Positions 1 through 6,658 are shown, numbered from the stretch's first letter. The stretch is DNA of 8,083 bases from Clostridia bacterium (GCA_003554565.1 PWGR01000212.1:1-8083), one strand, 5' to 3'. The notes: a model not told the origin generated them from the sequence alone. Translations and numbers: made by a program.

Positions 1-9
1 CGGAGCGAG

Positions 10-516
10 ATGGTTGAAATTGGGCGTGTGGTGCGCCCGCATGGAATCAAGGGCGAGCTTGTGGTCCGCCCGCGGGCGGCCGAACACGAAGACATCTTTC
101 GTACCGGTCCCATGTGGCTGGTGCGGGAGGGAGACAGGGAACGGGTGGAGGTCACCGGTGTCCGGTGGCACAAGGGCGATGTGCTCTTGGCCGTAGAGGG
201 CGTTGCTGACCGGGATGCTGCGGAGCGCCACCGGGAGTCCCGCGTGCAGATACCTGCCGAACAGCTGCCCAAACTGGATCCGGACACCTATTACATCGAT
301 GATCTGATCGGCTGCCGCGTAGTGGATGCAAACGGCAACGACCTCGGTGTGATAGATGGTGTTCTGCGTACCGGCGGCGTGGATGTACTGGAAGTGCAGG
401 ACCAGGAGAATAGATGGATGCTTCCGGCAGCGTCGGAGTTCATTCTGGAGCTGGACCCGGCAGACGGACAGCTGACTGTGAGCCTGCCCGAGGGATTGAG
501 GGATCTTCATTGCTAA
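10..516 (+). CDS. rimM: RimM, 16S rRNA processing / 30S maturation factor
   Basis: RimM binds the small ribosomal subunit, through S19 in known family members, and helps the 30S head region to mature. The 168-residue length is normal. The N-terminal RimM domain (about residues 3-85) opens with the family signature GRVVRPHGIKGELVV. A YYIDDLIGCRVVD stretch leads into the C-terminal PRC-barrel (about 92-165), which contains the typical LPAASEFILELD segment. The ATG start follows a GGAGCGAG stretch at the window edge, so the upstream gene must lie just outside. The stop overlaps the proposed TTG start of trmD by 7 bases, which fits translational coupling. RimM and TrmD are neighbours in very many bacteria, which supports both calls. 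Nothing looks damaged. Confidence 0.96.
   Translation: MVEIGRVVRPHGIKGELVVRPRAAEHEDIFRTGPMWLVREGDRERVEVTGVRWHKGDVLLAVEGVADRDAAERHRESRVQIPAEQLPKLDPDTYYIDDLIGCRVVDANGNDLGVIDGVLRTGGVDVLEVQDQENRWMLPAASEFILELDPADGQLTVSLPEGLRDLHC
498..503 (+). promoter_or_regulatory. Ribosome binding site deciding the trmD TTG start
   Basis: GAGGGA lies 6 bases before TTG at 510. The methyltransferase frame is open upstream to 414, but those codons lie inside rimM and their translation does not resemble TrmD. The family N-terminus (IDVVTIFPE) begins two codons after this TTG, so this site and start are the best choice. Confidence 0.65.
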
Positions 517-1238
517 TTGACGTGGTCACCATCTTCCCAGAGGTGTTTGCCCAACCCCTGCAAGTGGGCGTGCTGGGGCGCGCACGGGACGAGGGACTGC
601 TGATAATCCGTGTGCACGACCTCCGCGATTTCACCCGTGACCGACACAGCGTCACGGATGAGCCTCCTTACGGGGGTGGCCCGGGGATGGTGATGAAGCC
701 CGAACCGTTTTTTCGTGCGGTAGAGTTCTGCCGGGGCAGGGAGATGCCCGGCACCCGCCCCCGGGTGATACTGCTGACGCCGCAGGGAAGAAGTCTGACC
801 CACCACCGTTCCGAGGAGATGGCCCTTGAGGAGCACCTCATCCTGCTGTGCCCCCGCTATGAGGGCATAGATGAGAGAGTTCGCCAGTGGGTGGCCACGC
901 ACGAACTGTCCATTGGTGATTACGTAATATCCGGTGGAGAAATGGCCGCTCTGGTGGTCATTGACGCCGTCGGTCGACTGGTGCCCGGGGTGTTGGGGCA
1001 CCCGCAGTCCGCAAAGACTGATTCCTTCGCCTCTCCGCAGCTGGAGGGGCCGCAGTATACCCGACCTGCCCGGTACCGGGGCCTCGGCGTCCCGGATGTT
1101 CTTCGATCCGGTGACCACGGAGCAATCCTGAAGTGGCATCAGGAGCAGGCGCGAGTCCGAACCCGGATGAGACGCCCACAGCTGTTGTCGAGTCGGGGCG
1201 AGTGGCAGTATGATAGAGAACGGTTCGATGATGATTGA
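510..1238 (+). CDS. trmD: TrmD, tRNA (guanine-N1)-methyltransferase
   Basis: TrmD uses S-adenosylmethionine to make m1G37 next to the anticodon, which prevents +1 frameshifting. From the TTG at 510 the protein has 243 residues, a normal length. Family landmarks in order are IDVVTIFPE at the N-terminus, YGGGPGMVMKPEP (about 54-66), LLTPQGR, RYEGIDERV (about 116-124), LSIGDYVISGGEMAALVVIDAVGRLVPGVLG (the trefoil-knot region) and TDSF, with Asp171 aligning with the proposed general base. QYTRP, VPDVLRSGDH and a C-terminal RTRMRRPQLL follow. One oddity is that the usual CGRYEG of the cofactor site reads CPRYEG, with Pro115 in place of Gly. The gene overlaps rimM by 7 bases and is followed after 20 bases by rplS. 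The longer reading from 414 is rejected because it runs inside rimM. Confidence 0.95.
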   Translation: MLIDVVTIFPEVFAQPLQVGVLGRARDEGLLIIRVHDLRDFTRDRHSVTDEPPYGGGPGMVMKPEPFFRAVEFCRGREMPGTRPRVILLTPQGRSLTHHRSEEMALEEHLILLCPRYEGIDERVRQWVATHELSIGDYVISGGEMAALVVIDAVGRLVPGVLGHPQSAKTDSFASPQLEGPQYTRPARYRGLGVPDVLRSGDHGAILKWHQEQARVRTRMRRPQLLSSRGEWQYDRERFDDD

Positions 1239-1240
1239 TA

Positions 1241-1249
1241 GAGAGGAGG
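1241..1249 (+). promoter_or_regulatory. rplS ribosome binding site
   Basis: GAGAGGAGG sits 9 bases before the ATG at 1259. It supports this start over the in-frame TTG at 1235, which overlaps the trmD stop and would add eight residues (MIERRRLR) not typical of L19. Confidence 0.75.
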
Positions 1250-1258
1250 CGATTGCGC

Positions 1259-1603
1259 ATGTCTGAAGAGATCCGCGTCATCGAGAGGGAGCATAAACGC
1301 GACGATCTGCCGGATTTCGGTCCGGGGGATCATGTAGTGGTAAATGTTCGAGTAACTGAGGGGGGACGCGAGCGCATTCAGCCCTTTGAAGGAACTGTCA
1401 TGCGTCGCCAGGGTTCCGGGATCAATGAAAGCTTTACTGTCCGGAGAGTGAGTTACGGAGTGGGGATAGAAAGAACATTCCCTGTCCATACCCCGCGCAT
1501 CAAGGACATCCAGGTTGTGCGGCGGGGCAAAGTTCGCAGGGCGAAGCTCTATTACCTGCGGGAACGCGTTGGTAAGTCTGCGCGCATCCGGGAGCGGCGT
1601 TAG
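1259..1603 (+). CDS. rplS: Large ribosomal subunit protein bL19
   Basis: L19 lies at the interface of the 30S and 50S subunits. The 114-residue protein shows the family pattern throughout: a short N-terminal helix followed by LPDFGPGDHVVVNVRVTEG, then RIQPFEGTVMRRQGSGINESFTVRR, YGVGIERTFPVHTPRI and a basic C-terminus (VVRRGKVRRAKLYYLRERVGKSARI). Length and composition are normal. The ATG at 1259 is chosen because a strong GAGAGGAGG lies 9 bases upstream. It is the third gene of the plus-strand operon, 20 bases after trmD and 67 bases before the preferred lepB start. No convincing terminator is visible after it, so read-through into lepB is likely. Confidence 0.97.
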   Translation: MSEEIRVIEREHKRDDLPDFGPGDHVVVNVRVTEGGRERIQPFEGTVMRRQGSGINESFTVRRVSYGVGIERTFPVHTPRIKDIQVVRRGKVRRAKLYYLRERVGKSARIRERR

Positions 1604-1670
1604 CTAGCAAATCAGTTATGCGCTTTTGTAAGCAGCTGATCATCTACAGGTGAGGGAGGTTGAGGGGCGC

Positions 1671-2171
1671 GTGGGCAGACTGGGCGCCGTTTTGCGGTTC
1701 TTGCTCTTTGCAGTGCTGCTGGTGATCCTCACTCGCGCCTTCTTCTTCTCCACTTTTGTGGTCCAGGGAGACTCCATGCAGCACACTCTGGGCAATGGCG
1801 ATCACGTGTTGGTTAATCACTTTATCTACCATCTCCGTCCTCCCGAACGGGGAGATATCGTGATACTGAACTGTCCCATGGGAGATGAAGTTCTGGTGAA
1901 GCGTGTGATCGCCGAGCCAGGGGAGATCGTTGAGATAGAAGATGGTGTGGTGTACATAAATGGCGCGGCCCTCAGCGAGCCGTACCTGTCGGGGTCGGGC
2001 GATAGTCATCTCGAGCCTGTGAAAGTGGGCGCTGCCGAGGTATTCGTGATGGGAGACAACCGCCGCGACAGCAGCGATAGCCGTGACTTCGGACCAATTG
2101 CCAGGAGCAAAATCCAGGGGAAGTTCCTGCTGGTATTCTGGCCCCTGCCGCAGGTCCTTGATTGGAATTGA
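1671..2171 (+). CDS. lepB: Type I signal peptidase (S26 family)
   Basis: This membrane serine peptidase removes signal peptides from exported proteins on the outer face of the cytoplasmic membrane. A single N-terminal membrane helix (about residues 5-24 from the 1671 start) precedes box B, VVQGDSMQHTL, with the nucleophile Ser35. Next come RGDIVIL and VLVKRVIAEPGE with the general base Lys77, and the GDNRRDSSDSRDFG motif (box D/E). The 166-residue length is that of short Gram-positive enzymes such as SipS, without the extra domain of E. coli LepB. GTG at 1671 is preferred because AGGGAGGT lies about 10 bases upstream. GTG at 1650 would add seven residues but has no Shine-Dalgarno match. It sits between rplS and rnhB, where many Firmicutes have lepB and/or rbgA. 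The symbol reflects family only; sip is equally valid. Confidence 0.93.
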   Translation: MGRLGAVLRFLLFAVLLVILTRAFFFSTFVVQGDSMQHTLGNGDHVLVNHFIYHLRPPERGDIVILNCPMGDEVLVKRVIAEPGEIVEIEDGVVYINGAALSEPYLSGSGDSHLEPVKVGAAEVFVMGDNRRDSSDSRDFGPIARSKIQGKFLLVFWPLPQVLDWN

Positions 2172-2177
2172 TCAAAA

Positions 2178-2918
2178 GTGCCTCGATCAACAGCAGCTGT
2201 GTGCCGCGCGGCCGACCGGTGGGCCGGGACGAATCGGCCATTGACGAGTACGGAAAGGATACGCTGGCTCGATGAGTGCAGGAGACTGCGCGGAAACTAC
2301 CGCGTGGAACGTAGCCTGGGTGCCCCACATCGTCTGATTGCTGGTGTGGATGAGGCGGGACGGGGCCCATTGGCCGGGCCGGTGGTGGCTGCTTCCGTTA
2401 TCATGCCGATGGGATGCATGATTCCCGGGCTCAATGACTGCAAGAAATTGACCCGTGCGGGGCGGGGCCGTGTGTACCCGGTCATTGTCAGAAAAGCTGT
2501 GTCGGTGGGAGTGGCCGGCGCTGATCCCAAAGCGATTGATGAGATTGGCATCAGGGATGCCACGCACTCGGCCATGCGGGAAGCTGTGGACAGGCTGCTG
2601 TTATCTCCGGAAGCGGTGATTGTGGACGGCACCGAGGTGATACCGGGTCTAAACCTGCAGCAGTATCCCCTCATTCGCGGTGACCAGAAGTCCAATTCTG
2701 TGGCCGCCGCCTCAATAGTGGCCAAGGTAGTGCGTGATAGAATAATGTGCTGCTTCGATGAAATCTATCCGGAGTTTAGCTTCTGCACCAATGTCGGGTA
2801 CGGGACCAGGGTGCACCGGTGTGCCCTGCGTGATTACGGGCCCACCCCACTGCACCGGATATCTTTTCTCGGAAATTTTGACGCGCGGCAGATCGACCTG
2901 TTTTCGCGCAGAAGATGA
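2178..2918 (+). CDS. rnhB: Ribonuclease HII
   Basis: RNase HII cuts RNA in RNA-DNA hybrids and single ribonucleotides misincorporated in DNA. From the GTG at 2178 the protein has 246 residues. An N-terminal extension (about 1-52) like that of Bacillus-type RnhB precedes the catalytic domain. The domain shows LIAGVDEAGRGPLAGPVVAA with Asp58 and Glu59, then LNDCKKLT, VIVDGT with Asp150 and GDQKSNSVAAASIVAKVVRD with Asp169. It ends with GYGTRVH and the conserved tail YGPTPLHRISF. The four acidic residues expected of the family are present, as is Tyr208, the likely junction-sensing tyrosine. The usual HKGYGT is changed to NVGYGT. The start is uncertain: GTG 2178 is only 6 bases after the lepB stop but has weak Shine-Dalgarno support, and an in-frame TTG at 2241 would remove 21 poorly conserved residues. 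Confidence 0.93.
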   Translation: MPRSTAAVCRAADRWAGTNRPLTSTERIRWLDECRRLRGNYRVERSLGAPHRLIAGVDEAGRGPLAGPVVAASVIMPMGCMIPGLNDCKKLTRAGRGRVYPVIVRKAVSVGVAGADPKAIDEIGIRDATHSAMREAVDRLLLSPEAVIVDGTEVIPGLNLQQYPLIRGDQKSNSVAAASIVAKVVRDRIMCCFDEIYPEFSFCTNVGYGTRVHRCALRDYGPTPLHRISFLGNFDARQIDLFSRRR

Positions 2919-2938
2919 GGCAGAACTCATCTTTTGCG
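2907..2938. terminator. Convergent hairpin between rnhB and the binding-protein gene
   Basis: A 13-bp inverted repeat (arms 2907-2919 and 2926-2938, one G-U pair when read as plus-strand RNA) has a 6-base loop GCAGAA. The inner stem GATGAG/CTCATC is followed by TTTTGCG on the plus strand and by TTCTGCG on the minus strand. The hairpin could therefore act, probably weakly, as a bidirectional terminator for two genes whose stops are 8 bases apart. The U-tract is short, so termination strength is inferred. Confidence 0.5.
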
Positions 2939-4576
2939 ATCAAACCACACCTTTTCCAGCTTATCCCCTTCAGGCAGGATGGCCGGGTGATAATCCCGGA
3001 CGAACGGCTGTACCGCCAGACGAGTGCGGGCGAAGTACAGGGGGATTGCGACCAGCTCTGACACGGCCAACTGTTCCACTTCCCACAGCCGAATGAAACG
3101 TTCCGCCTCGCCTGTGACCCGCGATCCGGCGTCCAGCAGAGCATTCATTCTGGAGCAGGAGAATCCGCTCAAACTCCCGACGGTACCCCCGAGTGAGGAG
3201 TGCAGTAGTGGATGTAGAAAACCCTCCGGGTCGGGGAAGTATCCCACCAGTTCGGTGTGCAGGATCTGTGCGTCCGCTTCTTTTGCGCCGATATCAGGCG
3301 GTAGCTCGGCGGCCGGAGTGGTCACGAAATTCACATCGATGGATATGTCCGCAAGGTCATCTGCAATAGCTGCTGTCAACTGCTGCGCGCAGTCCGAATC
3401 GGACCTCTGTAGGGTCAGATCCATGCCATCAGGATAGCCGGCCTCGTTCAGCTTGCTTTCGGCCACCTCCGGGTCATACTTGCACTCAATGACCGGACTG
3501 TATCCGGGCACCGACGGGGGGATGAACCCCCCTGCAGGAATGTGTCCCTGCACCAGCACGGATTCAAGTGTCGAGGCAGTGTCAATGCCGCTCGAAAGCG
3601 CCTCCCGCACGCGCCGGTCACCCGTTACGTCATCCTGGTGGTCCAGGGCGAGAAATGATACGGTCCCCGCAGAACCAGTAAGCAGCTTGCTGGAAGGCGG
3701 GCGAGGCCGCGACTCGCCGAGTCGGGCCACGGTCAGCTGTCCGGCGCCGAACAACTCCCATGCCTCTTCCGGATCGGTACCGGTTCTGATCTTTACGGCA
3801 TCCAGGTGTGGTCCCGGACCGTGATAGTCCTCATTCCGCACCAGGTGGAGCTGCTCAGCATCCCGGGGGCTCTGCAGCCGGAATGGGCCCGTGCCCACGG
3901 GAAAGAATCCCGTAAATCCACCTTCTGCCGCGGCGGGGGGGGGGGACTCGTAGCTCTCTGTCGTCCGGCGGTCCAGGATGTATGCGGCGGGGGTACACAG
4001 CAGGTATAAAAATGCAGCCCTGGGGTGCTCGAGGGTGATGACGATAGTGTAATCGTCCTCGGTGGTTATGCCTGCAACGTCGTTGCTTTTCCCCGCGGCG
4101 TATTCCCGGGCGCCGAGGATGTCCTGCAGGATCCAGCTGCTGGGTGATTCTGTTTCAGATGAGAGCAGGCGGCGGAATGAAAATGCAACGTCATCTGCGG
4201 TCAGTGGGCGTCCGTTGCTGAAATATACATTTCGTCGGAGGTGAAAGGTGTACTGTCGTGCATCACGGCTGATGCTCCAGGTGTGGGCAAGATCACCCGA
4301 TACGTACCCACGTGAATCATAGCGAAGGAGCCCACTGTACAACAAGGCGGCAACTCTTCTCTCCTCAAAGCTTGATATATATGCGGGGTCGAGGCTCACC
4401 GGGGAGGAGGTCAGGGCCTCGATCCACGTTCCTCCGGTTTCTGGATAGTCATCCGGTGGGGCAGGGTCATTGCGCTCGAGATAATGCTGCCGCAGGCGTG
4501 CCGCACTGCCGCTCAGCCAGAGAATTGACACCGCGAGCAGACACAGGATGCACAGCGGAATGAGATATCGGAACAT
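2927..4576 (-). CDS. ABC-type solute-binding protein, family 5 (peptide/nickel type)
   Basis: Family-5 binding proteins capture oligopeptides, dipeptides, nickel or similar ligands outside the membrane for an ABC importer. The 549-residue length is typical. The hallmark FHLRRNVYFSNGRPLTADDVAFSF segment spans about 111-134, and VGTGPFRL followed by NEDYHGPGPHLDAVKI starts near 227. The N-terminus has a hydrophobic helix (about 4-22). Cys9 and Cys12 lie inside it without a lipobox, so this is not an ordinary lipoprotein. It is either membrane-anchored or cleaved near SAA (24-26). The ATG at 4576 has GAGGGG 7 bases upstream. Codons 211-214 (Ser-Pro-Pro-Pro) are encoded by 11 consecutive C, a possible slippage site. 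No permease or ATPase gene lies beside it, so the ligand and the transporter are unknown. The small membrane protein gene lies 79 bases upstream, probably in the same transcript. Confidence 0.88.
   Translation of the reverse strand: MFRYLIPLCILCLLAVSILWLSGSAARLRQHYLERNDPAPPDDYPETGGTWIEALTSSPVSLDPAYISSFEERRVAALLYSGLLRYDSRGYVSGDLAHTWSISRDARQYTFHLRRNVYFSNGRPLTADDVAFSFRRLLSSETESPSSWILQDILGAREYAAGKSNDVAGITTEDDYTIVITLEHPRAAFLYLLCTPAAYILDRRTTESYESPPPAAAEGGFTGFFPVGTGPFRLQSPRDAEQLHLVRNEDYHGPGPHLDAVKIRTGTDPEEAWELFGAGQLTVARLGESRPRPPSSKLLTGSAGTVSFLALDHQDDVTGDRRVREALSSGIDTASTLESVLVQGHIPAGGFIPPSVPGYSPVIECKYDPEVAESKLNEAGYPDGMDLTLQRSDSDCAQQLTAAIADDLADISIDVNFVTTPAAELPPDIGAKEADAQILHTELVGYFPDPEGFLHPLLHSSLGGTVGSLSGFSCSRMNALLDAGSRVTGEAERFIRLWEVEQLAVSELVAIPLYFARTRLAVQPFVRDYHPAILPEGDKLEKVWFDRKR
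3935..3945. repeat. G11/C11 homopolymer inside the binding-protein gene
   Basis: Eleven consecutive G on the plus strand (C on the coding strand) lie at codons 211-214. The frame stays open across the tract, and family motifs appear on both sides of it. A gain or loss of one base would shift the frame and disrupt more than half the protein. Confidence 0.95.
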
Positions 4577-4655
4577 AACGTAACCCCTCAGCTGATTCTC
4601 TTACCCCATGACTATGATGGAGCTGGCAGGTGCAGAACCAGGAGGGGGGCGCAGG

Positions 4656-4931
4656 TCATTGCATAGAGTCCCCATCTTCACCACAGTCGCTGCTGCCCTC
4701 GTCTGCCTCTTTGTGCCGCTGCTTCTGCCTTTCGCGCATGCGTTTTTCAAAAATCTCCTTCCGGGCCTTATCCTCTTCTCGCGATGAGGAGTTGATAAGC
4801 ATCAGGCCGACCACCCCGACCCACAGCCCGAGGATGAACGGCCAGTTGACCTCCAGATCCAAAAGGGTGGGGGCGAGCATGAGCGCTATGGCGATGCCGA
4901 TGATCATGAACCCGAGTACCACGCGTGACAA
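4656..4931 (-). CDS. Small membrane protein, two helices with charged tail, unknown function
   Basis: I do not recognise a family. The 91-residue protein has two hydrophobic helices (about 4-22 and 31-47) with a short loop (LLDLEVNWP) between them. A highly charged tail follows (about 51-91: REEDKARKEIFEKRMRERQKQR, then an acidic end), probably helical and cytoplasmic. The start is TTG at 4931, because a full GGGAGG lies 8 bases before it. A GTG at 4938-4940 is in frame but overlaps that Shine-Dalgarno site. A perfect 7-bp inverted repeat lies just upstream (4951-4972). The gene lies between mgtE and the solute-binding protein gene on the same strand, 79 bases before the latter, which suggests co-expression. 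Good start signals, the membrane-helix pattern and the absence of a competing gene make it likely real. Confidence 0.75.
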   Translation of the reverse strand: MSRVVLGFMIIGIAIALMLAPTLLDLEVNWPFILGLWVGVVGLMLINSSSREEDKARKEIFEKRMRERQKQRHKEADEGSSDCGEDGDSMQ

Positions 4932-4939
4932 GAGATACA

Positions 4940-4945
4940 CCTCCC
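4940..4945 (-). promoter_or_regulatory. Ribosome binding site deciding the TTG start of the small membrane gene
   Basis: GGGAGG, extending to GGGAGGTG, sits 8 bases before TTG at 4931. The alternative in-frame GTG at 4938-4940 lies within this element and so cannot use it. Confidence 0.65.
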
Positions 4946-4950
4946 GACCA

Positions 4951-4972
4951 CTGGTAGCATTCCTTCTACCAG
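4951..4972. repeat. 7-bp inverted repeat upstream of the small membrane gene
   Basis: CTGGTAG (4951-4957) and CTACCAG (4966-4972) are perfect inverted copies around an 8-base loop. They end only 5 bases before the GGGAGG site on the minus strand. The repeat could be an mRNA hairpin next to the ribosome site or a protein-binding site. It has no U-tract, so it is not a terminator. The rest of 4941-5157, upstream of this gene, shows no convincing promoter or terminator. Confidence 0.5.
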
Positions 4973-5157
4973 CTGATTTCTACACCGGCCGTCCCATACC
5001 CTCCAGGGGGTACCGGTAAAGATGAGAAGGTGCAGCTGTGTTTCTGACGTCAGGGGTACTCCACTATTCCTTCAGTTTGTCGGAACGAGGCGCGTTCTCC
5101 GGTATCAACCTTGGTTCTGAGAGAGCGCGCACACCGGGATGTTCCGTTGATCTGCGC

Positions 5158-6519
5158 TCATAGCAGGTGGCCGAGCAGCAGGGCGGCGATACTGAAGTAA
5201 ATCACCAGTCCCGAGATGTCCTTGATGGTTGTTATAAATGGATTGGATGCAGCCGCAGGATCTGCCCCAATGCGGTGCATGATCCACGGTACGCCAAAAC
5301 CTACAATGGAAGCTACTGTGCAGGTCAGGGCCATGGACATAAACACGACCAATCCGACCATCACATCGCCCTGCCAGAATGTAGCCACCGCACCGGCCCC
5401 GAACCCGGTAAAGAGACCTATGGTCAGTCCGATCGCCGCCTCGCGCAGGGTGTAATAAGCTATCTTGTCGCGGTCAATGTGTCCCAGCACAATACCTCGC
5501 ACGAAAATCGTTGAGGCCTGTGTACCAACGTTGCCTCCCATGTCCATAATGACGGGGATGAAAAACGCCAGCACCAAAATGCTCTCCAGCATTGCTTCAT
5601 ATTGACCGATGACACCGCCGGCGACCAGCCCACCTACGAGGACTACCAGAAGCCAGGGCAGCCTGAGGAACAGGATTTGCGTAATGGGCGCCTGGATTAT
5701 TCGCTCACTCCGGCTCATTTCAGTAATGCTTATACCGCTCTGCCGGAATATATCTTCTGTGGTTTCTTCTTCTATGGCCGAAATGACATCATCGAAAGTG
5801 ACAATTCCAACCAGGTTCTCGTCCTCGACCACCGGGAGGGCCAGGAATCCGTACCGTTCAAGGGCCTGGGCCACTTCCTCCTGGTCGTCATGAACGGAAA
5901 CAGAGATGACATCGGTGTCCATGACATCGGCTATAGTTTCCTCATCTTTACTGGCGAGAAGCTCCCGCAACGACAGAATCCCCACCAGCTTCCCCTTATC
6001 ATTACACACATACAGGTAGTAGATTGTCTCTACGTCTGCTTCGGAACTGTTCCGTACCTTCTCGAGGGCCTCACCTATGGTCAGTGTGGCCTGCAGCGAC
6101 ATGTATTCGTGTGTCATTATTCCGCCGGCGCTGTCCGGGGGATACTTCATCAGCTCGCGGACCGAATCGGCATCGGCAGTTTCCATGCGATTCAGCAGTT
6201 CATCTGCCACATCTTCTCCCACGGACAGAAGCAGGTCAGCGGCTTCGTCCGGGGCCATATCCTGCAGGTTGTTGACGAGGCGTTGGCGCCGCAGCACCTT
6301 GGCGAGGTTGGCCTGCGCAAAATCATCCAGTTCCTGCATGATCAGTACAAGATGTTCGTCGTCAATCATTCGGCTGAACTGCCTCAGCTCCTCGGTGTCG
6401 AGGAATTCGAGGTGATCGGCCAGATCCCCGGGGTGATGTGCTTCGACAATGCTGTGGACCTCACTGGTATCCGCTGCGGATAATGCTTCTCGCAATCTTT
6501 GCAGGATTTTATCCGTCAT
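5158..6519 (-). CDS. mgtE: MgtE magnesium transporter
   Basis: MgtE is a dimeric, Mg2+-gated magnesium channel in the cytoplasmic membrane. The 453-residue length matches the family (Thermus MgtE has about 450). The domains in order are a helical N domain (about 5-130, including LQDMAPDEAADLL), two CBS domains (about 135-250, with ISLSRELLA-like and VGIVTFDDVISAIEEE segments), a connecting helix (about 250-280) and five membrane helices (about 283-452). The conserved IPVIMDMGGNVGTQAST motif is present. ADPAAASNPFITTIKD carries Asp434, which aligns with the pore aspartate Asp432 of Thermus MgtE. The ATG at 6519 follows GGAGGTG by 7 bases. A leader of about 360 bases with an M-box riboswitch and terminator precedes it, so expression should rise when Mg2+ is scarce. 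Confidence 0.97.
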   Translation of the reverse strand: MTDKILQRLREALSAADTSEVHSIVEAHHPGDLADHLEFLDTEELRQFSRMIDDEHLVLIMQELDDFAQANLAKVLRRQRLVNNLQDMAPDEAADLLLSVGEDVADELLNRMETADADSVRELMKYPPDSAGGIMTHEYMSLQATLTIGEALEKVRNSSEADVETIYYLYVCNDKGKLVGILSLRELLASKDEETIADVMDTDVISVSVHDDQEEVAQALERYGFLALPVVEDENLVGIVTFDDVISAIEEETTEDIFRQSGISITEMSRSERIIQAPITQILFLRLPWLLVVLVGGLVAGGVIGQYEAMLESILVLAFFIPVIMDMGGNVGTQASTIFVRGIVLGHIDRDKIAYYTLREAAIGLTIGLFTGFGAGAVATFWQGDVMVGLVVFMSMALTCTVASIVGFGVPWIMHRIGADPAAASNPFITTIKDISGLVIYFSIAALLLGHLL

Positions 6520-6526
6520 TGCATTT

Positions 6527-6533
6527 CACCTCC
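6527..6533 (-). promoter_or_regulatory. mgtE ribosome binding site
   Basis: GGAGGTG lies 7 bases before the mgtE ATG. It lies downstream of the riboswitch terminator, so control of this gene is more likely by termination than by hiding this site. Confidence 0.75.
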
Positions 6534-6630
6534 ATCTTTTAACCAGTATTTTTCAGAGGTGCGCTGGTGCGCCGTCCGCCAAATGCGCCTCGCCCAAAGG
6601 AACAATTTCAGTTTGGACCGGAGCCCGCTC

Positions 6631-6658
6631 GCAAGAAGGCCTCCCGAACAGGGAGGCC
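6631..6658 (-). terminator. Intrinsic terminator of the mgtE riboswitch
   Basis: Read on the minus strand, GGCCTCCC (6658-6651), loop TGTTC and GGGAGGCC (6645-6638) form a perfect 8-bp GC-rich stem, followed by TTCTTGC. The U-tract is imperfect (four U in the first five bases). Its position between the M-box and mgtE is the expected place for a magnesium-dependent termination platform. Confidence 0.8.

Noticed and set aside
414..509. Upstream extension of trmD (32 codons)
   Set aside because: It lies inside rimM in another frame and does not resemble the TrmD N-terminus. The TTG at 510 has a ribosome site and fits the family.
1610..1644. Possible hairpin between rplS and lepB (ATCAGTTA with TAA-GCAG-CTGAT)
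   Set aside because: The stem is short, needs a 4-base bulge and has no following U-tract, so it does not look like a terminator.
5044..5053. Palindrome CTGACGTCAG in the gap after mgtE
   Set aside because: Ten-base palindromes are expected about eight times by chance in a window this size, and no promoter was found beside it.
5060..5157. Possible promoter or terminator just after mgtE (TTGATA with weak -10 candidates, and short bulged stems)
   Set aside because: No -10 close to consensus at proper spacing and no stem with a U-tract were found.
5602..6483. A 293-codon plus-strand reading frame opposite mgtE
   Set aside because: It is antisense to a clear MgtE protein and its translation has no family pattern.
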